Shown here piece by piece: positions 51,361 through 58,904 of a stretch of 64,000 bases of DNA (position 1 is the first letter of the stretch; each line of letters starts with the position of its first letter). The stretch is taken from assembly GCF_026965555.1 (NCBI RefSeq), contig NZ_CP114040.1:4588001-4652000 (forward strand), in the 5' to 3' direction. The position numbers and the translations under genes were made by a program. Origin of the DNA: Nannocystis punicea. GTDB lineage: Bacteria; Myxococcota_A; Polyangia; Nannocystales; Nannocystaceae. The notes below the pieces were generated by a model, which searched no databases, was not told where the DNA came from, and saw only the letters and a program-made list of their open reading frames with translations.

Positions 51361-51693
51361 GGCCGAGAACGTGACATGGATCGCGGGAGCGGCAAGCCGA
51401 TCGATCGCGGCGATTCACGCCGGACGCTCGGGCTCGCCGGCCCGCGGGCACGAGCGAATCATCGAATTGGGGGCGAGCGGATCCTCGATGAGGTCGATCG
51501 GCTGCAATTGCGCGAGTTGCTCTCCTGCCGCATTCGCGCCGCTTCGTCGCGCGCAGGGGCCCGCCGTGGCGATGCATGGCGAATCGTCGCGGTCCGGGCC
51601 GTGCCGAGCGCCGCGGCATGTGCCAGGAGAAGGCGGCCGTGGTGACCGCATGAGTGTGCACATTCGAGCGCGCGCGGGGCGACGGGAGGGGCA

Positions 51694-52677
51694 ATGACGG
51701 CGCTCCACAACCTGACGCCCTTCGCGGCGCAGGCGAGCCCATCCGTGGACGCGGAGGGGCGCGACGTGCTGGTCGTGTGCGTCGCCGCGACGTTCGTGAT
51801 GGACGAGCCGCCGCGCGTCGCTCACGAGCAGGTCGCGCCGCCGAGCGAGGACGTCTATTGGGGGGAGCCCGGGGCCTCGAGCCTCCGGATCGCCGGGCAG
51901 ACCGCGTATTTTCGGCCGGGCACGGACATCTACCTCGAGGGGTGCGCGTGGACCCCGGGCGGGCGTCCTGCGGAGCGCTCGCTCGTCGAGCTCCGCGTCG
52001 GTCCGTGCCGCGTGGCGGCGACCGTCACGGGCGAGCGGCGGTGGACCCGCGGGCTGGTGGGGTTGCGGCCGTCGGCGCCGCAGCGGTTCACTCGATTGCC
52101 GCTGCGGTTCGAGTTCAGCGCCGGCGGTGCCGACGATCCGCGCAATCCGGTCGGCCGCGGCTACGCGTCGGCGCAGGCGGCCGAGGATCAGCCGCTGCCG
52201 GCGATCGAGGCCGTGCATTCGCCGTGCGAGCGCTGGGAGGATCGCCCGCCGCCCGTCGGGTTCGGACCCGTCGCTCGTTCATGGCAGCCCCGATTGGGCT
52301 TCGCGGGCACCTACGATTCGCAATGGGTGGAGCAGCGCGCGCCGCTCTGGCCGGCGGACCTCGACCTGCGCTTCTTCAACGCGGCCGCGCCCGAGCTGGT
52401 GGCCACGCCCGGGCTCGTCGGCGGCGAGCTCGTGCATCTGGAAGGGGTGAGCCCGGACGGAGCGATCGCGTTCCATCTGCCGCGCCTGCGCCTGCGCGCG
52501 ACGCTGCAGGACCGGCGCGGGCGGCGGGGCCAGGCCATGGTCCTGGACGGGCTGGCGCTGGCGGCGGAGGACCGCCGCTTCACGCTGACCTGGCGGACGT
52601 CGTTCGCGGTGGCGGAGGACTGGCTCGACCTCGAGGGGGTGTTCGTCCGCGTCCTCGAATCGTGGGAGGTGGCGTGA
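51694..52677 (+). CDS. DUF2169 family T6SS adaptor/chaperone
   Basis: 327 aa, GGGAGGGG ribosome site before ATG 51694. DUF2169 signature: LHNLTPFAAQASPSVDAEGRDVLVVCVAATFVMD near the N-terminus, PGTDIYLEGCAWTPGGRPAE and GFGPVARSWQPRLGFAGTYDSQWVEQRAPLWPADLDLRFFNAAAPEL. Members act as adaptors for PAAR-like (DUF4150) effectors in type VI systems. The TGA overlaps the GTG of the next gene. The 333-bp divergent gap upstream holds no supported gene and presumably both promoters. Confidence 0.93.
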   Translation: MTALHNLTPFAAQASPSVDAEGRDVLVVCVAATFVMDEPPRVAHEQVAPPSEDVYWGEPGASSLRIAGQTAYFRPGTDIYLEGCAWTPGGRPAERSLVELRVGPCRVAATVTGERRWTRGLVGLRPSAPQRFTRLPLRFEFSAGGADDPRNPVGRGYASAQAAEDQPLPAIEAVHSPCERWEDRPPPVGFGPVARSWQPRLGFAGTYDSQWVEQRAPLWPADLDLRFFNAAAPELVATPGLVGGELVHLEGVSPDGAIAFHLPRLRLRATLQDRRGRRGQAMVLDGLALAAEDRRFTLTWRTSFAVAEDWLDLEGVFVRVLESWEVA

Positions 52678-53708
52678 ACGCGGGCGAGGTGGGAGTCGGA
52701 TTGGCGGTGCTGCGCGTGGGGCTGGGGACGCCGCTCGGGCTGTCGGCGGCGACGACTCTGGCCGCGGTGCGCGCGGGCGTGGTGCGCTTCGCCGAGACGA
52801 AGCACTGCGATCGCCGCGGCGAGCCGCTGCGGGCCTCGCGGCTGTCGCGGCTCGATCCGTCGTGCGAGCGCAGCGGGCGGATCGCGGCGCTCGCCGGGTG
52901 GGCTGCGCGCGATTGCCTGGCGGGGTTCGAGTCGGCGTCGCCGCTCCCGCTGTACTTCGCCGCGCCGGCGCGGAGCGGCGCGCCGGTGGACGAGGCGGCG
53001 ATCGTGGCGGCGCTGCAGGCCGAGGTCGCGGCGCCGCTCGAGCTCGGCGAGGTCGTTCGAGGCGGTCGCGCGGGGATGTTCCAGCTGCTGGATCGACTCG
53101 CCCGGCCCGACGCGCCGCCGCTCGCTCTGGTGCTCGCGGCCGACAGCCTGTGCGATCCGTCGACGCTGCGGCGGCTCGGGCGGCGCGACCGGGTGCTCGG
53201 CGCGCAGCGCGACGGGATCATCCCCGGCGAGGCCGCGGCGGCGCTGTTGCTCGCGCGCGGCCCGGGCGAGCAAGCGCGCGAGGGTCCGCCGGCGGCGCGG
53301 GTGCGGGCCTGCTCTTTGGGACAGGTCACCGGCGGCCGCGGGCGCGTGCAGGCGCTGGCCGACGGCCTCACCGACGTGTTCGGCCGGCTCGCGCGCGAGC
53401 CGGCCGCGCGCGGCTCGCGGCCCCGCTGCGTGGCCAGCTGTCAGACGGGCGAGGTCGTCGAGGCGCGGGCGTTCAGCTACGCGGCGCTGCGACAGGCGCC
53501 GCTGATGCCCGAGCCGCTGGTGCACCTGCGGGCCTGCGAGAGCTTCGGCGACACCGGGGCGGCAGCGCCGGCGCTGGTCCTCGCGCTGGCGCTCCATCGC
53601 CTGCGGGGGCGTGCCGGCCGCGCGCTGCTCTACGGCAGCGCCGACGACGGAGCGCTCGGCGCGTGCGTCCTCGAGGTCGCCGGCAGTCGAGCAGGAGCAG
53701 GACGATGA
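52674..53708 (+). CDS. Ketosynthase-like protein of the T6SS effector cassette
   Basis: 344 aa from GTG 52674 (GTGA overlap). Thiolase-fold features can be read: VGLAVLRVGLGTPLGLSAATTLAAVRAGV and GIIPGEAAAALLLARG. LACESFGDTGAAAPALVLALAL matches the His-Gly-T-Asn/GD-G region with degeneration. The active-site Cys/His/His of true ketosynthases is not obvious (ADSLCDPSTLRR and LRACESFGDTGA lie at the corresponding places). It is probably non-catalytic. The last codons, GAGR-stop, also encode the ribosome site of the following mini-cistron. Confidence 0.8.
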   Translation: MNAGEVGVGLAVLRVGLGTPLGLSAATTLAAVRAGVVRFAETKHCDRRGEPLRASRLSRLDPSCERSGRIAALAGWAARDCLAGFESASPLPLYFAAPARSGAPVDEAAIVAALQAEVAAPLELGEVVRGGRAGMFQLLDRLARPDAPPLALVLAADSLCDPSTLRRLGRRDRVLGAQRDGIIPGEAAAALLLARGPGEQAREGPPAARVRACSLGQVTGGRGRVQALADGLTDVFGRLAREPAARGSRPRCVASCQTGEVVEARAFSYAALRQAPLMPEPLVHLRACESFGDTGAAAPALVLALALHRLRGRAGRALLYGSADDGALGACVLEVAGSRAGAGR

Positions 53709-53758
53709 GCTTCGGCGACGGCGGCACGATCGTGCACGAACCAGGAGCAGGACGATGA
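53705..53758 (+). CDS. Mini-cistron A (17 aa, effector N-terminus copy)
   Basis: MSFGDGGTIVHEPGAGR. It starts by ATGA overlap with the ketosynthase-like stop and has an AGGAGCAGG ribosome site. Compare the effector's MTGTFANGRTIVHK. It is probably a coupling relay or a duplication by-product. Confidence 0.6.
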   Translation: MSFGDGGTIVHEPGAGR

Positions 53759-53844
53759 CGAGGACCTTCGGCGACGGCCGCACGATCGTGCACGAGCGGG
53801 ACGGACGGGCCGACCTCGCCGACGAACCAGGAGCAGGACGATGA
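53755..53844 (+). CDS. Mini-cistron B (29 aa, effector N-terminus copy)
   Basis: It begins MTRTFGDGRTIVHERDGR and ends GAGR. ATGA overlap at both ends; same ribosome site. It is the longest copy and retains RADLA, matching the effector's LVDVA. Confidence 0.6.
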   Translation: MTRTFGDGRTIVHERDGRADLADEPGAGR

Positions 53845-53924
53845 CCTTCGCCGACGGCCGGACGAGCGTGCACGAGCGGGGCGGACGGGCCGATCTCGCC
53901 AGCGAACCAGGAGCAGGACGATGA
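53841..53924 (+). CDS. Mini-cistron C (27 aa, effector N-terminus copy)
   Basis: It begins MTFADGRTSVHERGGR and ends GAGR. Its TGA overlaps the ATG of the full effector at 53921. Confidence 0.6.
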   Translation: MTFADGRTSVHERGGRADLASEPGAGR

Positions 53925-55300
53925 CCGGGACCTTCGCCAACGGCCGCACCATCGTGCACAAGCGGGACGGACTGGTCGACGTCGCCGGCCCGCCGGACGT
54001 GTGCAAGACGCCGTCGCCCGCGGGGCCGGTGCCGGTGCCGTACGTCAACGCGGCGCGCACTGCCGACCTGGCGCAGGGGGCCCGGCGCACGCGGATCGAC
54101 GGCGCACCGATCGCGCTGGCCAGCTCGGCGATCGCCACCAGCACCGGCGACGAGCCCGGCACCGCCGGCGGCGGCGTCATCTCCAGCAAGATCCGCGGCA
54201 AGCTGAGGTGGCAGTCGACGAGCCTCGACGTCAAGGTCGAGGGCAAGGGCGTGGCCCGCTTCACCGACGCGGTGAGCCACAACGGCAACACGTTCAACAC
54301 CTCGTTCTTCCAGCGCGGCACCGGCTGGGCCTACGGCGACGACTTCACCGGGCCGTGTCCGATCTGCCGGCGCGGCCCCGCCAGTCACCGCGTGCCCGAG
54401 ACCGCGGAGAGCCATGGCCGCGCGCGCGAGCTGTACGAGGCGCTCGAGGCGGCCTACGGCGAGTACGCGGAGCGCGACCGCCAGCGGCAGGCGCTCGCGC
54501 CGGAGGTCGATCGGCTGCGGGCGGACAAGCGGACCTTCGAGGACGGGCTGGAGGAATCATCGAGCGGACCGGGACCGTCGAGCGGGCCGGCGGAGGCCGG
54601 GCCGTCGAACAGCCGGCCGCGGCACTCGAAGGAGCAGAAGAAGCAGCTGAAGGAGTACGACAAGCGGATCAAGGCGGTCGCCGGCGAGATGCGGAGCATC
54701 GAGGGCGAGATGGGCAAGACGGTGGTGCACAAGCGGACCACGGACCACGGCGGGTACATGATCGGGGTCATGGTCTGCAAGTCGAACAAGGTCTTCGCCG
54801 CGATGTCGGGGCAGACGCTCGCGGGATTCGCCAAGGTCGTCGCCGAGCTGGGCTGGACGCTGTGCGACGCGACCTCCGGCGTGGACGACTACATCGCCGC
54901 GAACCCGAAGATCGCCGACCTCGACAAGCGGTCCACCGTCCACGAGCGCTGGGACGACGTGCAGCGCCGCACCGACGCCCGCGAGGCGCACTACAACCTG
55001 CCGGGCATGTGCGCGGCGGCCAAGCTGCTGACCCGCAACGAGCAGCACATCCCCAGGACCATGACCGAGATGTTCTTCGCGCCGCGGCAGGCCCACCAGG
55101 TCCAGCTCCACTATCGCCATTACGAGCGGTTCCACCCGTTCCGCGTGGCGCTGGGCTACCTGACCTGCGGGCGGTTCGGCCCGGTCGACGTCGAGCGCGA
55201 CGTGGCCTTCGACCCGGGGACCACGGTGCCGTCCTGCCTCACCTGCCAGACCTTGCTGCCGCTGGTCCTGTGCGACCGCAAGCGGCGCCAGTGCCCCTAG
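53921..55300 (+). CDS. PAAR-like (DUF4150) T6SS effector with Cys-rich toxin domain
   Basis: 459 aa. Residues 1-140 are DUF4150 (TFANGRTIVHKRDGLVDVAGPPDVCKTPSPAGPVPVPYVN, STGDEPGTAGGGVISSKIRGK, DVKVEGKGVARFTDAVSHNG), the sharpened tip that sits on VgrG. A GPCPICRRGPASH CxxC motif follows near 146. A charged coiled-coil linker runs from about 165 to 265. The C-terminal toxin-like domain has GYMIGVMVCKSNKVFAAMSG strands, PGMCAAAKLL, and VPSCLTCQTLLPLVLC near the end. The order strand pair, Cys-Ala-x helix and CxxC resembles zinc-dependent nucleic-acid deaminase toxins; the catalytic Glu is not in its usual place. The gene is followed by a SUKH-like gene, as expected for effector and immunity. 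Confidence 0.85.
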   Translation: MTGTFANGRTIVHKRDGLVDVAGPPDVCKTPSPAGPVPVPYVNAARTADLAQGARRTRIDGAPIALASSAIATSTGDEPGTAGGGVISSKIRGKLRWQSTSLDVKVEGKGVARFTDAVSHNGNTFNTSFFQRGTGWAYGDDFTGPCPICRRGPASHRVPETAESHGRARELYEALEAAYGEYAERDRQRQALAPEVDRLRADKRTFEDGLEESSSGPGPSSGPAEAGPSNSRPRHSKEQKKQLKEYDKRIKAVAGEMRSIEGEMGKTVVHKRTTDHGGYMIGVMVCKSNKVFAAMSGQTLAGFAKVVAELGWTLCDATSGVDDYIAANPKIADLDKRSTVHERWDDVQRRTDAREAHYNLPGMCAAAKLLTRNEQHIPRTMTEMFFAPRQAHQVQLHYRHYERFHPFRVALGYLTCGRFGPVDVERDVAFDPGTTVPSCLTCQTLLPLVLCDRKRRQCP

Positions 55301-55312
55301 ATCGGTGCAGCC

Positions 55313-56053
55313 ATGTCGTTCTCGCAGATCCTCGCCTTCCTCGTCGCCCGCGCCCCCGACCTGCGCGCGGAGATCCGCGGCGCCGGCCCCGACGACATCG
55401 CCGAGCTGGCCGAGCTGTGCCCGCGGCCGCTGCCGCGCGAATACCTCGAGTACCTGCAGGCGATGGGCGGCTCGAGCGGCAGCTTCCAGGCGCTGCCGGT
55501 GGCGGACTGTCGCGCGGACTCGTTGTGGCCGCACCTCCTCGCCACTGCGACGTCGTACCCGGCCGATCGCTACTTCAAGATCGGGCTCGATCTCGGCATC
55601 GGCCGCGACGTCCGCCTCGACTGGTTCCTCGATCTGAAGCGCGGCGACCCGGACGACCCTCCGGTCGTGACGTTCGAGGACGAGGGCGATCCTGCGAGCT
55701 TCGTCGAGGCGCGCGCCCACGTGGTCGCGCGCGCGTGGACGGCGATGCTGCAGCGGCAGGCGTTCCTCGGCCACGCCGTCGCCCCGCGGCCGTCGCAGCA
55801 CCACGAGGCGGTCGCCGGCGAGGCGGCGCGCCTCGACGAGATCGCGGCGATCTGCGGGCGGCTCGGCCTGACGCCGACGCTGCCGTCGCAACCGGGGCTG
55901 CACACGCTGGAGCGCGCGGACCTGTCGGTGCTGCTCGAGCTGCCCCCGAAGGCGCGGCGGATCGAGATCGAGGTCGGCGCGGACACGGCTCGCGCCGGGC
56001 TGCACTTCCTCGAGGTCCTCCGCGACAACCTCGACACGAGCGCGGGCAGGTGA
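55313..56053 (+). CDS. SUKH/SMI1-KNR4-like immunity protein
   Basis: 246 aa, 12 bp after the effector stop. The region GPDDIAELAELCPRPLPREYLEYLQAMGGSSGSFQ (about 24-58) matches the SUKH opening 'LP..Y..fL...GG', and WFLDLKRGDPDDPPVVTFEDEGDPASFVEA resembles its later strands. SUKH proteins neutralise nuclease and deaminase toxins. The C-terminal ~80 residues are an additional domain. Position directly behind the toxin supports the immunity role. The start is the ATG at 55313. Confidence 0.8.
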   Translation: MSFSQILAFLVARAPDLRAEIRGAGPDDIAELAELCPRPLPREYLEYLQAMGGSSGSFQALPVADCRADSLWPHLLATATSYPADRYFKIGLDLGIGRDVRLDWFLDLKRGDPDDPPVVTFEDEGDPASFVEARAHVVARAWTAMLQRQAFLGHAVAPRPSQHHEAVAGEAARLDEIAAICGRLGLTPTLPSQPGLHTLERADLSVLLELPPKARRIEIEVGADTARAGLHFLEVLRDNLDTSAGR

Positions 56054-56056
56054 GGC

Positions 56057-57871
56057 GTGAGCGCGATCGGTGACACTCTGGCGGATCGATTCGAGCTGCG
56101 CGAGCGGCTGGGAGGCGGCGGGCTCGGCGAGGTGTTCGTCGCCCGCGACCTGCAGGCGCGCCGCGAGGTGGCGGTCAAGGTCCTCGACGTCGCGCCGATC
56201 CCGGTCGAGAAGTTGACGCGACTGGCGACGTCGCTGCGCTCGGCGGCGGCCGTGGAGCACCCGGCGATCGCGTTGCCGCGGATCCTGATCGGCACGTCCG
56301 AGAGCCCGCCGTTCCTGGCCGGCGAACGGGTGGTCGGCGAGGACCTGGCCGCGCTGCGGCGACGCGTCGGGCCGCTGCCGTGGCAGCGCGCGCTCGAGGT
56401 GGTGCACGCGTGCGCCGAGGGGCTGTCCGCGCTGCTCGCGGCGACCGGGACGCCGCACCGCGCCCTGAAGCCGGGGAACGTCCGCGTCACTGCCGATGGC
56501 GAGGTCCGGGTGCTGGACTTCGGGATCGCGGAGCTCGGGGTGCAGCCGGTCCCCGCCGACGAACACGGCGTGGTCGCCGAGTACCGCGCGCCGGAGCAGC
56601 TCGCGGGCGCGCCCGGCGACGCGAGCTCGGACGTGTACACGCTCGGGGTGTTGTTGCTCGAATGGACGACGGGCGTCCACCCGTTCACCGGACCGACCGC
56701 GTTCAAGGCGGCGCGGGCGGTGCTGGCCCAGCGATCCGCGCCCCGCCCGTCGGAGCTCGCGCCGGCGATGCCGTTGCCGTCGCAGGTCGAGGCGCTGATC
56801 GTCCGTGCCCTCGCGCCGCAGCCGTCGCAGCGCTTCCAGGACGTCGCCGAGCTGGCGCGTCACCTGGCGCTGATCCGGCGCTCTCCGGGACTGACGCCGC
56901 GGACGCACGCGGCACCGGCGTCGCCCGCGATCGCCGACGAAGATCCGACGCACCGGGGCGAGACGCCGGCGCTCTCCGAGGACCGGACGACGATCGTCAG
57001 CCTGCCGGGCGGTCCGGGGCGCGGATGGACGTCGATGCGGCCTCCAACGACTTCGCCGGCAGCAGGGGGGTCGATCGCGGGCGACGAGAAGCCGGCGGAG
57101 CGGAGCGACGTCGCAACGACGGACAAACCTGCAGAGGCGACGCTGAAGTCGGTGCCGGTCGTGGCGGGTGTGGCGGAGCGGACCGAGGTGCTGGCGGCGG
57201 ACAGAGCTGCAGAGGCGACGGTGAAGTCGGTGCCGGTCGTGGCGAGTGTGGCGGAGCGCACCGAGGTGCTGGCGGCGGACAGAGCTGCAGAGGCGACGGT
57301 GAAGTCGGTGCCGGTCGAACAGGGGGGCACGGAGCGCACCGAGGTGCTGCCACCGGAACGAGCTGCAGAAGCGACGGTGAAGTCGGTGCCTGTCGAACAG
57401 GGGGGCACAGAGCGGACCGAGGTGCTGCCACCGGACGGAGCTGCAGGAGCGACGGGGAAGTCGGTGCCGGTCGACACGACCGTCGCCGAGCGCACCGAGG
57501 TCGCGACGACGGACCGACCCGTCATCGCGTCGACCGAGGATGCGCTCGCCGACAGGACACTCGTCGATCGCAAAGAGCGTACCGAGGTCGCGTCGGCTCG
57601 TCCGCACGCGGCCGATCCGACGCTCGTCCTGCCCGCGGGCGAGCAGCAGCCGGCGAAGCCGCGCAGCGCGGAGGACGATCGCACGGTCCTGTTCCTGCGA
57701 GGCGCCGAGCGGGAGCCAGCGAGCCGCGTCGCAAAGGTCGTCGCAACTCCCGTCGTCGCTAGGCCCGCACCGCCGGTCAAACGAAGATCCGAGCTGTTCT
57801 GGCCCGCTCTGTTTTGCTTGATCTCGGTCGGGCTCGCGCTCGTGGCCCTGTTGCTGTTCGTGCGGACATAG
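56057..57871 (+). CDS. Membrane-anchored Ser/Thr kinase-like protein, catalytic Asp lost
   Basis: 604 aa from GTG 56057, 3 bp after the SUKH stop. The kinase domain (1-275) has the Gly loop (ERLGGGGLGEVFVA), the VAIK-type Lys (EVAVKVLD), DFG (VLDFGIAEL) and APE (YRAPEQL). The catalytic loop reads HRALKPGN instead of HRDLKPEN, so the base Asp is Ala. Six 26-residue repeats (about 347-502; AERTEVLAADRAAEATVKSVPV type) follow, then a transmembrane helix at the C-terminus (ALFCLISVGLALVALLLFV). I predict a pseudokinase receptor or scaffold in the type VI island. Confidence 0.88.
   Translation: MSAIGDTLADRFELRERLGGGGLGEVFVARDLQARREVAVKVLDVAPIPVEKLTRLATSLRSAAAVEHPAIALPRILIGTSESPPFLAGERVVGEDLAALRRRVGPLPWQRALEVVHACAEGLSALLAATGTPHRALKPGNVRVTADGEVRVLDFGIAELGVQPVPADEHGVVAEYRAPEQLAGAPGDASSDVYTLGVLLLEWTTGVHPFTGPTAFKAARAVLAQRSAPRPSELAPAMPLPSQVEALIVRALAPQPSQRFQDVAELARHLALIRRSPGLTPRTHAAPASPAIADEDPTHRGETPALSEDRTTIVSLPGGPGRGWTSMRPPTTSPAAGGSIAGDEKPAERSDVATTDKPAEATLKSVPVVAGVAERTEVLAADRAAEATVKSVPVVASVAERTEVLAADRAAEATVKSVPVEQGGTERTEVLPPERAAEATVKSVPVEQGGTERTEVLPPDGAAGATGKSVPVDTTVAERTEVATTDRPVIASTEDALADRTLVDRKERTEVASARPHAADPTLVLPAGEQQPAKPRSAEDDRTVLFLRGAEREPASRVAKVVATPVVARPAPPVKRRSELFWPALFCLISVGLALVALLLFVRT
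57095..57562 (+). repeat. Six 78-bp in-frame repeats in the pseudokinase gene
   Basis: 26-codon units start at 57095, 57173, 57251, 57329, 57407 and 57485, with units 2-4 nearly identical. They form a flexible, Thr/Glu/Val-rich stalk between kinase domain and membrane helix. Confidence 0.85.
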
Positions 57872-57967
57872 CCGCCGGATGATCGTGGCAGCGCGAGCCT
57901 CTCATTCGCCGCGGTCCCACGATTGCACGTCCACGACCGTCCTCGGCCCGTGCTCCCGCCGGAGGCG

Positions 57968-58903
57968 TCACCGGGCGCAGCGGAAGCCGAGGAAGGTCTG
58001 TCCGGACTCCGGCAAGAAGCCGATCCGGAAGGTCGTGGCGAGCTCGACGTCGGTATGAGAAAAATCGCCGCCGCGGGCCTCGCGGCCGAAGGTCTCGTCC
58101 TCGAGGATCGCGCAATCGCGGCACTCGGGGGCCATGGTGCCGTGAAAGTCGAGGACCCATTCGGCGACGTTGCCGGCCAGGTCGGAGTGGCCCCATTTGC
58201 CGTCGCCGCCGGGGGTCGAGCCGACGACCGGCAGCAGGCAGGCCGAGACGGCGGTGTCGCAGCCGAAGTTGGCGCGCGAATCGTCGGCCGGGGCGGAGCC
58301 CCACGGGAAGGCGCGTTGCTCGTTGCCGCCGGCGGCCGCGTAGTTCCATTCGGTCTCGGTCGGCAGCCGGCCCTCGTCCCAGGCGCAGAAGGCGAACGCG
58401 AGGTACCACGAGACGCAGTTGATCGGCGCGGCCTCGTTGTCGCCCGGCTCGTCGGTCCAGGTGCGAAAGTTCGGGTCGCATTGCAGCGACACCCGCAGCG
58501 CCTCCGCGTCCGCGGGCAGCAAGGCGTCCCACTCCGGGTTCCAGCCGCTGCCGTCGATCTGCGGGTGCGTGCCGGCGTCCGGCGCCGGCCGGTTGCGCGG
58601 GTAGTCGGCGACGAACTGGCGGAACCGGCCGACGGTCACCTCGTAGCGGTCGAGCTGGAAGTCGACCACGGTGGCCGGCAGGGCCGGGTCGTTGACGCGG
58701 TCGAAGCCGCCGCCGGCGACCTGGCCCACGGCGCAGCAATCGTCGGCGGCCGCGATCCCGCAGCCCGGCTCGACGCCCTCGCAATGCGGCAAGGACTGCA
58801 CGTTCGGCGCGACGTCGGGGAAGCACGCGGCCGTGCCGGCGAGCGCGACGCCGGCGAGGAGCGCCCGCAGCGGGCGAACCGGGGATCGACGATCGAGGTC
58901 CAT
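57968..58903 (-). CDS. FGE/SUMF1-like lipoprotein
   Basis: 311 aa: signal peptide ending AGTAAC (Cys27), a Cys-rich segment (CEGVEPGCGIAAADDCCAVG), then an FGE-sulfatase domain. The domain shows DFQLDRYEVTVGRFRQFV, PINCVSWYLAFAFCAWDEGRLPTETEWNYAAAGG, WGHSDLAGNVAEWVLDFHG, EDETFGREARGGDFSH and TFLGFRCAR. It lies 2 bp downstream of the PEGA gene on the same strand, so kinase, PEGA and this lipoprotein form one operon. Catalytic Cys pairs are not evident, and it is probably a binding or structural member. Confidence 0.88.
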   Translation of the reverse strand: MDLDRRSPVRPLRALLAGVALAGTAACFPDVAPNVQSLPHCEGVEPGCGIAAADDCCAVGQVAGGGFDRVNDPALPATVVDFQLDRYEVTVGRFRQFVADYPRNRPAPDAGTHPQIDGSGWNPEWDALLPADAEALRVSLQCDPNFRTWTDEPGDNEAAPINCVSWYLAFAFCAWDEGRLPTETEWNYAAAGGNEQRAFPWGSAPADDSRANFGCDTAVSACLLPVVGSTPGGDGKWGHSDLAGNVAEWVLDFHGTMAPECRDCAILEDETFGREARGGDFSHTDVELATTFRIGFLPESGQTFLGFRCAR

Positions 58904-58904
58904 G

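Larger units (their letters stand above)
53691..53945. repeat. Four tandem copies of the effector gene's start region
   Basis: CAGGAGCAGGACGATGA recurs with ATG at 53705, 53755, 53841 and 53921. Each is followed by a variant of the effector's first codons (TTCG-CGACGGC-GCACGATCGTGCACGA). Offsets are 50, 86 and 80 bp, all 2 modulo 3, which preserves the ATGA overlap every time. Confidence 0.92.

Noticed and set aside
51361..51693. Possible small gene in the vgrG/DUF2169 divergent gap
   Set aside because: Frames crossing it are antisense extensions of neighbours; no start with a ribosome site or -10 box gives a convincing protein.
53305..53326. TTTGGGACAGG in the ketosynthase-like gene
   Set aside because: Only a partial match to the palindrome family and no pairing arm.
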